A DNA stretch of 22,293 bases, taken from the NCBI GenBank assembly GCA_041736255.1, contig JBGSTZ010000070.1:1-22293 (forward strand), written 5' to 3'. The position numbers and the translations under genes were made by a program. The notes below the pieces were generated by a model. It did not search any database and was not told the origin of the DNA. It saw only the letters and a list, made by a program, of their open reading frames with translations. The DNA comes from AVCC01 sp041736255 (GTDB taxonomy: Bacteria > Pseudomonadota > Gammaproteobacteria > Burkholderiales > Burkholderiaceae_D). Below, piece after piece: positions 1 through 8,018 of the stretch (positions are counted from its first letter, which is position 1; every line of letters starts with the position of its first letter).

Positions 1-880
1 CTACCGCCATGTCGGGTAGTCCACCCGCTTCCGCACGAGCGATTTTACGTCAAGACCTTTGGCAGGAGCCGTATGCAGTAGTTCTGCAAGTACGGATCTG
101 TGCGGGGGGCGTCAGGTAACTGACGTCCCTACCGCGACCAAATGAACTCGCTACCCGGCGACAGTCGGTAATCCAGGCGATGGTGCGCTCAACCCGCCAT
201 CGAATAGTTTCCGGCACGAACCCGTCCACTTTTTCGCCTAGCCCTTTGTCCGGGATGTGCGAAGATATATCCACCGTTTTAAGGTAGGCGGCTGCAGTTC
301 CCCAATATCCTTTATCGATGTAAACGCGTTCTGCGCGTGGCAAAATTGGAAAGCACTTTTTGAATAACGGAACTGCTTCATACGTGTCAGAAAGATTGGC
401 AGCGTGCGTATGTACGCCCCATACCAGCCCATGCGTGTCTATCAATATCTGGTTCTTGCGACCTGCACTTTCTTGTTCCCATCGAAGCCTATGGCTTCTC
501 CGCCGTTACGACTCTTGATGCTATGGGCGTCAATAATCAAGGTGCTGGGGGTGGGTTCACGCCCCCTTTTTTTCGCACGGCCTGATTCAGGCAATGTGTT
601 AGCTTTTCGAATTGACCCGTTTCTGACCAGCGCTGAAAGTGACGGTACACCACCGTCCAGGGTGGATACGCGTCTTTTGGCAGGCTGCGCCAGCTACAGC
701 CCGCGCGGGTGATATACAAGCATCCATTGAAAATGCTGCGCAAAGCATAGCGCAGGGGCCGTCCTGGTTTGCCAACACGCTCCAAAATAGGACGTACTAC
801 CATCCACTGTTCGTCATTCATATCCGTCGGGTAACGCACGGTAACAGGCATATCTGGCTTAATTGAGGTTTTGGTGAACA
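1..880 (-). mobile_element. IS5-family insertion sequence, decayed, ends not defined
   Basis: The stretch is occupied by a broken IS5-family transposase read on the minus strand. I could not identify terminal inverted repeats or a target duplication: the downstream end may lie at or beyond base 1, and the upstream end probably lies shortly above the transposase start, somewhere around 860-960. The boundaries given are therefore nominal. No passenger gene is visible. The remaining bases up to the moaC stop at 1014 hold no gene I can support. Confidence 0.65.
50..851 (-). pseudogene. IS5-family DDE transposase, interrupted by frameshifts
   Basis: This is a cut-and-paste transposase in three reading frames. 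Frame one (851 down to 537) carries the N-terminal IS5 block: RYPTDMNDEQW, then GRPLRYALR and CSWRSLPKD. At 562-573 the minus strand reads A7G5; a -1 slip there continues in frame as REPTPSTLIIDAHSIKS, which supplies the first catalytic Asp, as IS5 members with programmed frameshifting do. Near 462-466 a second shift is needed to pass from GFDGNKKVQ to GRKNQILIDTHG; no slippery run is present, so it looks like a real one-base loss. The last frame (to 50) carries the second Asp (VYIDKGYWG) and the Glu (RWRVERTIAW). All three catalytic residues survive, but the product is probably dead. ATG 851 is preferred over an upstream TTG at 881. Confidence 0.8.
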
Positions 881-1013
881 AGTATAAAGCCTACATTTTA
901 TTGATTAATATTTACGTGACGCTCTTTAAGACCGAGCGAAACATGCCAGGTAGTATAAGGACGTGGTGGTCAATAGCTTAGAAGGTGCAGAAACTCTCTT
1001 AAAAATCAGTAAC

Positions 1014-1514
1014 TTAGACTTCAGCCACCCAGTCCCCCGACTTCCCCCCGTGCTTTTCCAGCACTCGCACGTCCGTCATCACCATGCCGCGATCAACTGC
1101 CTTGCACATGTCGTAAATCGTCAGCAGGCCAACCTGGACTGCGGTCAGGGCTTCCATTTCCACTCCGGTTTTGCCGAAGGTTTCCACTTGGGCGCGGCAG
1201 TAAATGCTGGCTGCCGGGCTGTCGATGCTGAATTCGACCGTGACGCGGGTCAGTGCCAGCGGATGGCACAGCGGGATCAGGTCGCTGGTGCGTTTGGCTC
1301 CCATGATAGCGGCGATGCGGGCGATGCCGAGCACGTCGCCTTTTTTGGCGCTGCCGCTTTGGATGATGTCGAGTGTGGCCGGCTGCATGCGGATGGTGCC
1401 GCCGGCGATGGCGACGCGATGGGTTTCATTTTTGGCGCCGACATCGACCATGTGGGCTTGGCCTGTGCTGTCGAAGTGGGTGAGTTCTGTGGCGGTGTCT
1501 GGTGGGCGGTTCAT
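1014..1514 (-). CDS. moaC: Cyclic pyranopterin monophosphate synthase
   Basis: MoaC converts the GTP-derived intermediate made by MoaA into cyclic pyranopterin monophosphate, an early cytoplasmic step of molybdenum cofactor synthesis. The product is about 166 residues, normal for the family. Visible family blocks are MVDVGAKNETHRVA near the N-terminus, KKGDVLGIARIAAIMGAKRT, the LIPLCHPL motif, and GVEMEALTAVQVGLLTIYDM followed by CKAVDRGM. An in-frame ATG at 1559 would add 15 residues that lie outside the usual family start; ATG 1514 gives the expected length, although its Shine-Dalgarno sequence is weak. No other molybdopterin gene is in the window. It is divergent from the M48 protease gene, with only about 50 bases between starts, so the two promoters must overlap or interleave. 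Confidence 0.93.
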   Translation of the reverse strand: MNRPPDTATELTHFDSTGQAHMVDVGAKNETHRVAIAGGTIRMQPATLDIIQSGSAKKGDVLGIARIAAIMGAKRTSDLIPLCHPLALTRVTVEFSIDSPAASIYCRAQVETFGKTGVEMEALTAVQVGLLTIYDMCKAVDRGMVMTDVRVLEKHGGKSGDWVAEV

Positions 1515-1565
1515 GAGATGGGATTGGCGCCTGGAACGATTAATGAGAGCAGGTATCATAGCATC

Positions 1566-3104
1566 GTGAAAACAAAATATCCTTCCCCGAAAATGCCGTT
1601 GCTAAGGCGTTCATTGTCGCTCGCCCTGATCGTGGCTACGTGTATCGGGCCGCTGGCGCCGCTGCCAGTATTGGCATTGGGATTGCCGACTTTGGGCGAT
1701 TCCGCCAGCGATACGCTGTCGCCGTTGATGGAGCGCAAACTGGGCGAAGAGATCATGCGCGATATCCGGCGCAATCCCGATTATCTCGATGATGCGCCGG
1801 TGCTGGAATATCTGAACGCTTTCGGCTCCAGTCTGGTTGCGACGCACCCGGAAGCACGGGGCGAGGCCGGATTCGACTTTTTCTTTTTTGCGGTGCGCGA
1901 CGTCAATCTGAATGCGTTTGCGTTGCCGGGCGGTTTTGTGGCGGTGCATTCGGCGCTGGTGCTGGCGGCGCAGAACGAGTCGGAACTGGCATCGGTGATG
2001 GCGCACGAAATTGGCCATGTAGCGCAGCGCCATATCGCCCGTATGTTGGGCCAGCAAAAACAGGATGCGCTGATCCCGCTGGCGGCGATTTTGCTGGGCG
2101 TATTGGCGGCGAGTGCCGGCAACGTCGGCGATGCGCCGGCGGCTTTGGTAATGGGCGGTCAGGGGCTGGCAATGCAACGTCAGTTGAACTTCAGCCGGGA
2201 AGCCGAGCGCGAGGCGGATCGGGTCGGTTTGCAGATATTGCAGGAAGCGAGTTTCGATACCAGCGGCATGGTGGCTTTTTTTGGCCGCATGCAAAAGGCT
2301 TCACGCGGGTACACCGATGCGGTGCCGCCGTATTTGCGCAGCCATCCGCTGACCACCGAACGGATTGCCGATATTGAAGCACGCATTCGCGATCAGCCCC
2401 ATGCAACGCGCCCGGATAGCATGGCGTTTCATTTGATTCAGGCACGTCTTCGCGTGTTGCAGGATGGCAGTGCGCAGGGTTTGCGCGAAGCCGGCGAATG
2501 GTTCGAAAAACAGTTGCAGCAAAAAGTGCGGACGCAAACGGTTGCCGCTAAATACGGTCTGGCCATGATTGCGCTAAAACAGGGTGCGGCGGCCAGCGCG
2601 CAAGCTTTGCTGGCGGAGGCGCGGGTGGCATCGCTGGCACCGCAGAATGCCATCATGACCAGTCTGGCGATTGAGATCGCGCTGGCTTCCAAGAACGTGC
2701 AAATCATGGCGCAGGCAGTCAAACAGGCCGATGCGGCGCGCGCGCAATTTCCGCTGTCGCGCGGGATTGCGCGTCAGTATGCGCAAGCGTTGATTGCGAC
2801 GGGTCGCTACCAGGACGCGGTGAATTACCTGCGCGACCAGGCCCAAATGTACCGCGCCGAGCCGCAGTTGCAGCAAATTTTGGCCGAGGCTTATGCGGCG
2901 CAAGGCAAGCAGGCGCTGCAGCATATTGCGCTGGCCGAGTCGTATGCATTGAATGGCAGCCTGCCGGATGCGCTGCAGCAATTGACGATTGCGCGTCGTG
3001 CCCAAGATGCCACATTCTATGAGCAGGCCATCATCGACGCCCGCGAACGCGAATTGCAGGCGCGCTGGGTCGAGGTGCTCAAGGAGCAGGGCAAGAAACC
3101 GTAG
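1566..3104 (+). CDS. Periplasmic M48 family zinc metalloprotease with TPR-like C-terminus (BepA/YfgC type)
   Basis: The protein is a putative exported zinc protease. Proteins of the BepA type act in the periplasm on outer-membrane assembly factors; that role is inferred from family likeness. From the GTG at 1566 it has 512 residues. A signal peptide is visible after RRSLSLALIVATCIG and ends near VLALG. The zinc site HEIGH is at about residues 147-151, and the SREAEREADRVG segment near 210-221 supplies the third ligand. The C-terminal half is rich in Ala/Gln helices compatible with TPR repeats. The start is uncertain: ATG 1593 would still keep the signal peptide, and neither has a strong ribosome site. 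The open frame extends far upstream to 963, but that part is antisense to moaC. The TAG stop lies inside a palindromic repeat, which suggests the repeat set the gene's 3' end. Confidence 0.88.
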   Translation: MKTKYPSPKMPLLRRSLSLALIVATCIGPLAPLPVLALGLPTLGDSASDTLSPLMERKLGEEIMRDIRRNPDYLDDAPVLEYLNAFGSSLVATHPEARGEAGFDFFFFAVRDVNLNAFALPGGFVAVHSALVLAAQNESELASVMAHEIGHVAQRHIARMLGQQKQDALIPLAAILLGVLAASAGNVGDAPAALVMGGQGLAMQRQLNFSREAEREADRVGLQILQEASFDTSGMVAFFGRMQKASRGYTDAVPPYLRSHPLTTERIADIEARIRDQPHATRPDSMAFHLIQARLRVLQDGSAQGLREAGEWFEKQLQQKVRTQTVAAKYGLAMIALKQGAAASAQALLAEARVASLAPQNAIMTSLAIEIALASKNVQIMAQAVKQADAARAQFPLSRGIARQYAQALIATGRYQDAVNYLRDQAQMYRAEPQLQQILAEAYAAQGKQALQHIALAESYALNGSLPDALQQLTIARRAQDATFYEQAIIDARERELQARWVEVLKEQGKKP

Positions 3105-3176
3105 GGCGGGTGCAACCCGCCGCCGCACGATCTGCAACACATTTTTTCGATTCGACGCGGCTTGCACCCGCCCTAC
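3101..3176. repeat. REP-like palindromic element, perfect 15-bp arms
   Basis: The arm GTAGGGCGGGTGCAA (3101-3115) is exactly repeated in inverse at 3162-3176, with 46 bases between. The element lies between two convergent genes and could act as a bidirectional hairpin. GTAG...CTAC ends with a GC-rich arm are typical of dispersed intergenic palindromes in beta-proteobacteria; copy number in this genome cannot be seen from the window. The left arm contains the stop codon of the M48 protease gene at 3102-3104. Confidence 0.8.
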
Positions 3177-3181
3177 TTACT

Positions 3182-3784
3182 TTAATCCGGCTGTGGCGTG
3201 CAGACGAAGCCGAAATGTTTAGCCAGCGCAGCCTGCGCAATGCGCTGCACCGGCAACTGCCGGCCGTCGTGCAGCAATTCCAATTCCAGAGATTCTGTGC
3301 CGGCTTCGTTGCCGATCCATGCCAGCAATGTCGTGTCGCTGACTGCCTGGTTATCTATGCGCAATTGTTGAATGCACTGCGCCAGATCACGGTCGTCCAG
3401 CGCGGCGATTTTGTCGCTGCTGCGCAGTATTAATCGCCCATTTTCAGTTAGCCAGACCGCGTCGAGTGCGTCCATCGGCTCGTCGGTCTGGGTGACAAAG
3501 CCGCGGAGGGGATCACTGCGCACGATGTAAGGCGTCAACTCCAAATTTACATATACCCGTTGCGGGCCGTTCTGGAAGAACCAGCGACCGCGCTCGTCGG
3601 CGGCGTAATTGCGCCGGATGAAGCCCAGCAAGGCCGGATGCACAATGCGCTCGCCGGCCAAACCCTGCTGTTGCGCATGTTCATCGCGCATGCGCCAGAC
3701 GCCGCGTGCATCCAGCGCCAGCCAGCCGGTGCAGTGCGGCACATTCGGCCATTTGGTGATTGCCTGTTTGACGATCTCGTCCAT
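3182..3784 (-). CDS. Conserved protein of unknown function (200 aa)
   Basis: I recognise this only as a conserved cytoplasmic protein of beta-proteobacteria, possibly one of the DUF294x families; I cannot assign a function. It has no signal peptide and no membrane segment. The N-terminal part is marked by KWPNVPHCTGWLALDARGVW and a stretch RRNYAADERGRWFFQNGPQRVYV, which suggests a compact beta-rich fold; the C-terminal half is Leu/Asp-rich. It is the last of five minus-strand genes that begin with ilvE, separated from the hydrolase gene upstream by 110 AT-rich bases that include the 12-bp palindrome TATACCGGTATA at 3859-3870, so it may have its own promoter. It converges on the M48 protease gene across the REP-like element. 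Confidence 0.75.
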   Translation of the reverse strand: MDEIVKQAITKWPNVPHCTGWLALDARGVWRMRDEHAQQQGLAGERIVHPALLGFIRRNYAADERGRWFFQNGPQRVYVNLELTPYIVRSDPLRGFVTQTDEPMDALDAVWLTENGRLILRSSDKIAALDDRDLAQCIQQLRIDNQAVSDTTLLAWIGNEAGTESLELELLHDGRQLPVQRIAQAALAKHFGFVCTPQPD

Positions 3785-3894
3785 GTTCGTAGTCCAATTA
3801 AGTGGGGGTATGCACTAAAAAAGTGTAATTTCCGCATATAAATATTTCGTGTGTATTTTATACCGGTATATGTATGTATTGACAATGGGCGCTG

Positions 3895-4842
3895 TCACGC
3901 AATTCCGTCCAGGAAGTTCAGTATCTTTTGCGGTAGCCAGTCCAGGTTGCCGGGTAGCGTGCCGGTGGCAAAGCCGATGTGGCCGCCTTGCTCAGGATAG
4001 TCCAGTGTGACCGCCGCTGCTGCTTGCTGCGGCAAATGCCGGCCCGGCAGAAAAGGATCGTTGCGGGCGTTGAGCACCAGCGTGGGCACTGTGATATCGC
4101 CCAGCACATGGGTGGCGCTGGCGCGATTCCAGTAATCGTCGGCGTCGCGATAGCCGTGCAGAGGCGCCGTAATAATATTGTCGAAGTCGTACATACTGCG
4201 CGCCTGCAGCATCTTGTCGCGGTCGAACAGGCCGGGGAATTGCTGCAGTTTTTGCAGCGATTTCACCTTCATGGTTTTCAGGAACATGCGGGTGTAGAGA
4301 CGGTTGATGCCGTGCGACAGCGCGGCGCCGCCCTGCGCCAAATCGAGTGGGACCGATACCGCGCAGGCGGCGTCGATGATTCCAGCCTGATGCTGCGATT
4401 CGCCCAGCCAACGCAGCAGCGCATTGCCGCCCAGCGATGCGCCGGCGACATAAAAGCGGCTGGCGTGCTGCATTTCTGCGCGCAGGCGGCGGATGATCCA
4501 GTCCAATTCCGGCGTGTCGCCCGAATGATAGAAGCGCGGTGCCCGGTTCAGTTCTCCCGAACAGCCGCGAAAGTGTGGCACCGCACCCGACCAACCGCGT
4601 GCGGCAATCTGCGCCATCAACGCGCGCGCATAGTGGCTGTCGGACGAGCCTTCCAGTCCGTGGAATAGCACTACAAACGGCCGGCCGGCGGGGCCGTCAA
4701 CGAAATCGATATCGACAAAATCGCCGTCTGGCGCATCCCAGCGCTGGCGACGATATGCCACTGACGGCTTGGCGATGCAAGTCGCGGAGTAGATGGTTTG
4801 CAGGTGGCCGTTGGGCAACCATGGCGGCGCGAAGTACTTCAT
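3895..4842 (-). CDS. Alpha/beta-fold hydrolase, YheT type
   Basis: This is a cytoplasmic alpha/beta hydrolase of the YheT/UPF0017-like family, putative esterases with no settled physiological substrate. The 315-residue length fits. The family's opening PPWLPNGHLQTIYS is intact, followed by VVLFHGLEGSSDSHYA (oxyanion region). The nucleophile elbow GASLGGN is near the middle. The acid lies in LNARNDPFLPG, and the catalytic His is in GGHIGF near the C-terminus, so the full triad seems present. No signal peptide is seen. It lies 61 bases downstream of the NTF2-like gene on the same strand. The ATG at 4842 lacks a good Shine-Dalgarno match, but the N-terminal family motif begins immediately after it. 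Confidence 0.87.
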   Translation of the reverse strand: MKYFAPPWLPNGHLQTIYSATCIAKPSVAYRRQRWDAPDGDFVDIDFVDGPAGRPFVVLFHGLEGSSDSHYARALMAQIAARGWSGAVPHFRGCSGELNRAPRFYHSGDTPELDWIIRRLRAEMQHASRFYVAGASLGGNALLRWLGESQHQAGIIDAACAVSVPLDLAQGGAALSHGINRLYTRMFLKTMKVKSLQKLQQFPGLFDRDKMLQARSMYDFDNIITAPLHGYRDADDYWNRASATHVLGDITVPTLVLNARNDPFLPGRHLPQQAAAAVTLDYPEQGGHIGFATGTLPGNLDWLPQKILNFLDGIA

Positions 4843-4903
4843 GCAAATTATTTTGAACTGGATTATCGCGGCGGTTTTTGTGTCAGCGCAATAATGTTAA
4901 TAA

Positions 4904-5335
4904 TCAATGCAGTAGCGTCGGATTGAGCGGTTCTGACGGCAACTCGCCGGCGGCAATCGAAGCGTGGTGGCTGACAATGCGCCAGCCTTGCGCGGTCTTG
5001 ATGAAGACGTTGGTGGCGAGGATGTGGATGTCTTGCCGCTCGTGCTGTGTGCGCTGGACTTCTTCGACAATGCTGTGGACCGCAGTGGTCAGGCTGTAGC
5101 TGGCTTGCAATTGCACCGGTCGGATATGCACGTTTCCGCGCTCGAAAATCGTCGCCCAAGATTGCCGGATCGCATCATGGCCGACCAGGCGCGGTGCGCC
5201 CGGATGGATGCAGACGATCACTTCATCTTCGGCCCATAGCGCCATCAAGGCATCCAGATCGGATCTGGCGAGGGCGTCATAGAACGCGGCTTCGGCTTGT
5301 TCGGCAGTATGGAGCAAGTGTTTTTTACGTGCCAT
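4904..5335 (-). CDS. NTF2-like / SnoaL-type small protein
   Basis: The 143-residue protein looks like a member of the NTF2 superfamily (DUF4440/SnoaL-like), cone-shaped alpha-beta folds used as small enzymes or ligand-binding proteins. The pattern supporting this is an N-terminal helix (EAAFYDALARSDLDALMALW), an acidic segment followed by HPGAPRLVGHDAIRQSW, and a C-terminal beta strand region ending GWRIVSHHAS, which is characteristic of the family. No catalytic assignment can be made. It sits between the zinc-finger gene and the YheT-like hydrolase on the same strand. The 108 bases upstream are very AT-rich (5336-5443) and hold no gene. Confidence 0.8.
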   Translation of the reverse strand: MARKKHLLHTAEQAEAAFYDALARSDLDALMALWAEDEVIVCIHPGAPRLVGHDAIRQSWATIFERGNVHIRPVQLQASYSLTTAVHSIVEEVQRTQHERQDIHILATNVFIKTAQGWRIVSHHASIAAGELPSEPLNPTLLH

Positions 5336-5443
5336 GAGGATTCCGGCAAATGGTGTAATTTGATGGAGTATATTTTTTTATATATTGGAAATAAAGCGGT
5401 AATTTGCTTATTTTTAATATATTCCGCTTCTTTTGAATATCAT

Positions 5444-5650
5444 TTAATGTCCGTGAATCACTGTGCCCGGTTTCAGCTGATACACGGTGCCGCAATACGG
5501 ACAAGTTGCACTGCCGCTATCCGACAGGGTGAGAAAGACGCGCGGGTGGGACGACCAGAGCGGCATGGCTGCATTGGGGCAATGCGCGGGTAAATCTTTG
5601 CCGTCAAGTTCCACGATGTCGGTTGCTGTAGTGGTATTTGTTGCTTGCAT
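5444..5650 (-). CDS. CHCC-type zinc-finger domain protein
   Basis: A 68-residue protein resembling the zinc-finger domain of mitochondrial complex I subunit NDUFS6 (zf-CHCC family). The likely zinc ligands are the Cys in LPAHCPN, the His in SSHPRVFL and the two Cys of CPYCGTVYQL. The spacing and the short length fit the bacterial stand-alone members, whose function is not settled. It starts at ATG 5650 with GGAG about six bases upstream. It follows ilvE on the same strand with 94 bases between, an arrangement I recall from other Burkholderiales. The gap contains a small palindromic repeat at 5702-5729, so read-through from ilvE may be partly interrupted. Confidence 0.85.
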   Translation of the reverse strand: MQATNTTTATDIVELDGKDLPAHCPNAAMPLWSSHPRVFLTLSDSGSATCPYCGTVYQLKPGTVIHGH

Positions 5651-5701
5651 GTGATGCTCCGTTGTTTGGGCGGCTTCGATGCCGCTTAATATTGATTTTG
5701 C

Positions 5702-5729
5702 GTAGTTCAGGCTTCTGCGCCTGCACTAC
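5702..5729. repeat. Short palindromic repeat, copy A
   Basis: Arms GTAGTTCAGGC (5702-5712) and GCCTGCACTAC (5719-5729) pair with one mismatch around the loop TTCTGC. The core CAGGCTTCTGCGCCTGCAC matches the palindrome at 19369-19394 at all but two positions, which marks the two as copies of one dispersed family. It lies between ilvE and the zinc-finger gene. Confidence 0.6.
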
Positions 5730-5744
5730 TAGTTACACCAGCGA

Positions 5745-6665
5745 TTACACCAGCGTCAGCCAGTGCTGATATTGCGGTGCTTTCCCTGCGACTGCGTCGA
5801 AAAACAGCGCTTGCAGTTTTTCGGTAATCGGGCCGCGCCGGCCTTCGCCGATCTGGCGGTTGTCGAGTTCGCGGATCGGCGTGACTTCGGCCGCAGTGCC
5901 GGTGAAGAAGGCTTCGTCGCAACAGTACACTTCGTCGCGCGTGATGCGTTTTTGGATCACTTCGATGTCGAGGTCACGCGCCATCCTCAGTATCGAATCA
6001 CGCGTGATGCCGTCCAGGCAGGAAGCCAGGTCCGGCGTGTAAATTGTGCCATTCTTGACAATAAAAACATTTTCGCCCGAGCCTTCGGAGACGTAGCCTT
6101 CGGTATCGAGCAGCAAGGCTTCATCGTAACCGTCGGCCAGCGCTTCCTGGTTGGCCAGGATCGAGTTGATGTAATAGCCGGAAGCCTTGGCGCGCACCAT
6201 TGAGGCATTGACGTGGTGGCGGGTGAAGGACGAGACTTTGACGCGAATGCCCTGGGCCATGCCTTCTTCGCCCAGATACGCGCCCCACGGCCAGGCCGCG
6301 ATAGCGACGTGGATGGTGTTGCCTTTAGGGGAAATGCCGAGCTTTTCAGAGCCAACCCAGATCAGCGGGCGCAAGTAGCAAGATGCGAGTTTATTTTCAC
6401 GCACCACCTGTTTTTGCGCTTCCATCAGGGTTTCCATGTCGTACGGCACCACCATCTGGAAGATCTTGGCCGAATTCAGCAGCCGCTGAGTGTGCTCCTT
6501 CAGGCGGAAAATTGCGGTGCCTTGTGGTGTTTCATAAGCACGCACGCCTTCGAATACGGCCAGGCCGTAATGTAGCGAGTGGGTCAGTACATGCAGCGTG
6601 GCGTCGCGCCAATCTACCAGTGTGCCGTCTTTCCAAATTTTTCCGTCGCGATCGTCCATCGACAT
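5745..6665 (-). CDS. ilvE: Branched-chain amino acid aminotransferase
   Basis: IlvE is a fold-type IV PLP aminotransferase that makes leucine, isoleucine and valine from their 2-oxo acids with glutamate, in the cytoplasm. The 306-residue length is normal. Visible blocks are DGTLVDWRDATLHVLTHSLHYG, FEGVRAYETPQG, the PLP lysine region RAKASGYYINS, and the C-terminal EGSGENVFIV and FFTGTAAEVTPIRELDNR motifs. The open frame runs upstream to 6962, but homology starts at ATG 6665, which has GGAG eight bases upstream. It is divergent from azlCD, the putative exporter of the same amino acids; a TAAAAT hexamer on the minus strand within the 158-bp gap could be its -10 element, though no good -35 is seen. 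Confidence 0.96.
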   Translation of the reverse strand: MSMDDRDGKIWKDGTLVDWRDATLHVLTHSLHYGLAVFEGVRAYETPQGTAIFRLKEHTQRLLNSAKIFQMVVPYDMETLMEAQKQVVRENKLASCYLRPLIWVGSEKLGISPKGNTIHVAIAAWPWGAYLGEEGMAQGIRVKVSSFTRHHVNASMVRAKASGYYINSILANQEALADGYDEALLLDTEGYVSEGSGENVFIVKNGTIYTPDLASCLDGITRDSILRMARDLDIEVIQKRITRDEVYCCDEAFFTGTAAEVTPIRELDNRQIGEGRRGPITEKLQALFFDAVAGKAPQYQHWLTLV

Positions 6666-6823
6666 GGCGTTACTCCAAATAGCGTGCAAGGTTTTGATTT
6701 TAACGGATTCAGGCAGCTTGGAAAGTGTGCCAGTAGAATTGTTGCCCGAAGTAGTAATATTCCCTTTCTGTAAAACAGGAAAATTGATACCTGCAGGCAG
6801 CCCAATAAGGAGAAAAAAGCAGT

Positions 6824-7594
6824 ATGAGTGCGATGGACAGTAAAGTCCCGGAACAGGCTGCTTCCGGAGAAAGTAAGGCAATCCACGCCCGTGCCGCTGA
6901 CAAAGCGGCATTTGGCGAGGCGCTAAAGTTATCGATGTCCACCATGCCCGGCCTGATGGCATGGGGTTTGGTGTCGGGCATGGCGATGGTCAAGTCCGGC
7001 CTGACACTGTGGCAGGCGATGGGCATGACGTTTCTGGTGTATGCCGGTTCGGCGCAACTGGCCGCCTTGCCATTGATGATGGCCAACGCGCCGGTGATGG
7101 TGGTATTCGCCACTGCGATGCTGGTCAATCTGCGGTTTGTCATTTTCGGCGCAGCGATCGGCCCGCATTTTGCGCATCTGCCCTGGTATCAGCGCATCTG
7201 GCACGGTTATTTCAATGTCGATATCACGATGGCTTTCTTCCCGCGCCGCTTTCCAGCCGAGACCTTGTACAAGACTGAGGGCAAGGTCGGTTTCTTTAAC
7301 GGCATTGGCTATCCCAACTGGTGCGCATGGCAGGTCGGTGCGGTGGTGGGAATCTTGTTGGCAAGCCAGATACCGGAGAATTGGGGTGTCGGGTTTGCCG
7401 GCACGCTGGCCTTGCTGGCCATCATGATTCCATTGATTATCAATGCAGCGGCGTTAGGCGGTGTGGTCGTGGCGGGTCTGGTCGCGGTGGTTGCCGACGA
7501 TCTGCCATTCCGCCTCGGATTGTTGCTTGCAGTGGTGCTCGGGATGGTGGCGGCACTCTTAATTGATGTATTTCTCGACAGGAGAAAAGCATGA
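6824..7594 (+). CDS. azlC: AzlC family branched-chain amino acid exporter, large subunit
   Basis: AzlC is an inner-membrane protein that with AzlD exports branched-chain amino acids and analogues. This 256-residue protein has the family features: the N-terminal MPGLMAWGLVSGMAM helix, LVYAGSAQLAALPLM, MLVNLRFVIFGAAI, and hydrophobic helices through the C-terminal half, including LLAIMIPLIINAAAL. About 35 N-terminal residues are polar and cytoplasmic. AAGGAG lies about 11 bases before the start. It overlaps azlD by four bases (ATGA), so the two are probably translationally coupled. The divergent partner ilvE supports a role in branched-chain amino acid balance. The exact substrate is inferred. 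Confidence 0.9.
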   Translation: MSAMDSKVPEQAASGESKAIHARAADKAAFGEALKLSMSTMPGLMAWGLVSGMAMVKSGLTLWQAMGMTFLVYAGSAQLAALPLMMANAPVMVVFATAMLVNLRFVIFGAAIGPHFAHLPWYQRIWHGYFNVDITMAFFPRRFPAETLYKTEGKVGFFNGIGYPNWCAWQVGAVVGILLASQIPENWGVGFAGTLALLAIMIPLIINAAALGGVVVAGLVAVVADDLPFRLGLLLAVVLGMVAALLIDVFLDRRKA

Positions 7595-7914
7595 ATGAGA
7601 CTGATACCTGGATCACCATTATTCTGTTGACCGTGGCCACGATCCTGACGCGCAGTTCGTTCTTTTTGCTCGGCAATGCGGTCAAATTCCCGCCGAGAGT
7701 CCAGCATGCGTTGCGCTATGCGCCGGCGGCAGCGCTGGCCGCGATTGTGGTGCCGGACCTGGTGCTGTCGGGCGGCGCGGTCACGCTTTCGCTGGCCAAC
7801 CCCAAGCTGCTGGCCGGCATTGGCGCCATTGTGTTTTTTGTCGCGACCCGGCGTTTGCTGGGGACGATTGTGGTCGGCATGGCTTTGTTTTCCATAGCGC
7901 GTTTGTATTTTTGA
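7591..7914 (+). CDS. azlD: AzlD family branched-chain amino acid transport small subunit
   Basis: A 107-residue membrane protein of the AzlD family, the small partner of AzlC. It has about four hydrophobic segments: WITIILLTVATILTR, the Ala-rich LRYAPAAALAAIVVPDLVL, LAGIGAIVFFVATR, and IVVGMALFSIARLYF. The RYAPAAALAAIVVPD motif is a hallmark of the family. Its ATG overlaps the azlC stop, and GGAG sits inside the last codons of azlC. Transcription into pgk 104 bases downstream is possible, but a TAAAAT hexamer at 7980-7985 suggests a separate pgk promoter. Confidence 0.9.
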   Translation: MNETDTWITIILLTVATILTRSSFFLLGNAVKFPPRVQHALRYAPAAALAAIVVPDLVLSGGAVTLSLANPKLLAGIGAIVFFVATRRLLGTIVVGMALFSIARLYF

Positions 7915-8018
7915 AATGCGTCATTAGTCATATTGCTGTTTTTGCAAGAAAAAATGGTTTTGGAGTATGTTTGCTGCGGTAAAATAGCGACTTTTCATCC
8001 AACAGGATCGGGACAAAC

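Noticed and set aside
1..19. Imperfect palindrome at the extreme left edge as the IS5 terminal repeat
   Set aside because: Its partner at the other end of the element was not found, and the window begins here.
963..1565. N-terminal extension of the M48 protease frame to a 713-residue protein
   Set aside because: This part is antisense to moaC and reads as low-complexity His/Gly-rich sequence; the signal peptide begins only after 1566.
3829..3840. TTTCCGCATATA shared with 12068-12079
   Set aside because: A 12-base match between two points is expected several times by chance in 22 kb, and the flanks do not align.
3859..3870. TATACCGGTATA palindrome as an operator
   Set aside because: A 12-bp palindrome in AT-rich sequence is not unusual, and no promoter elements place it.
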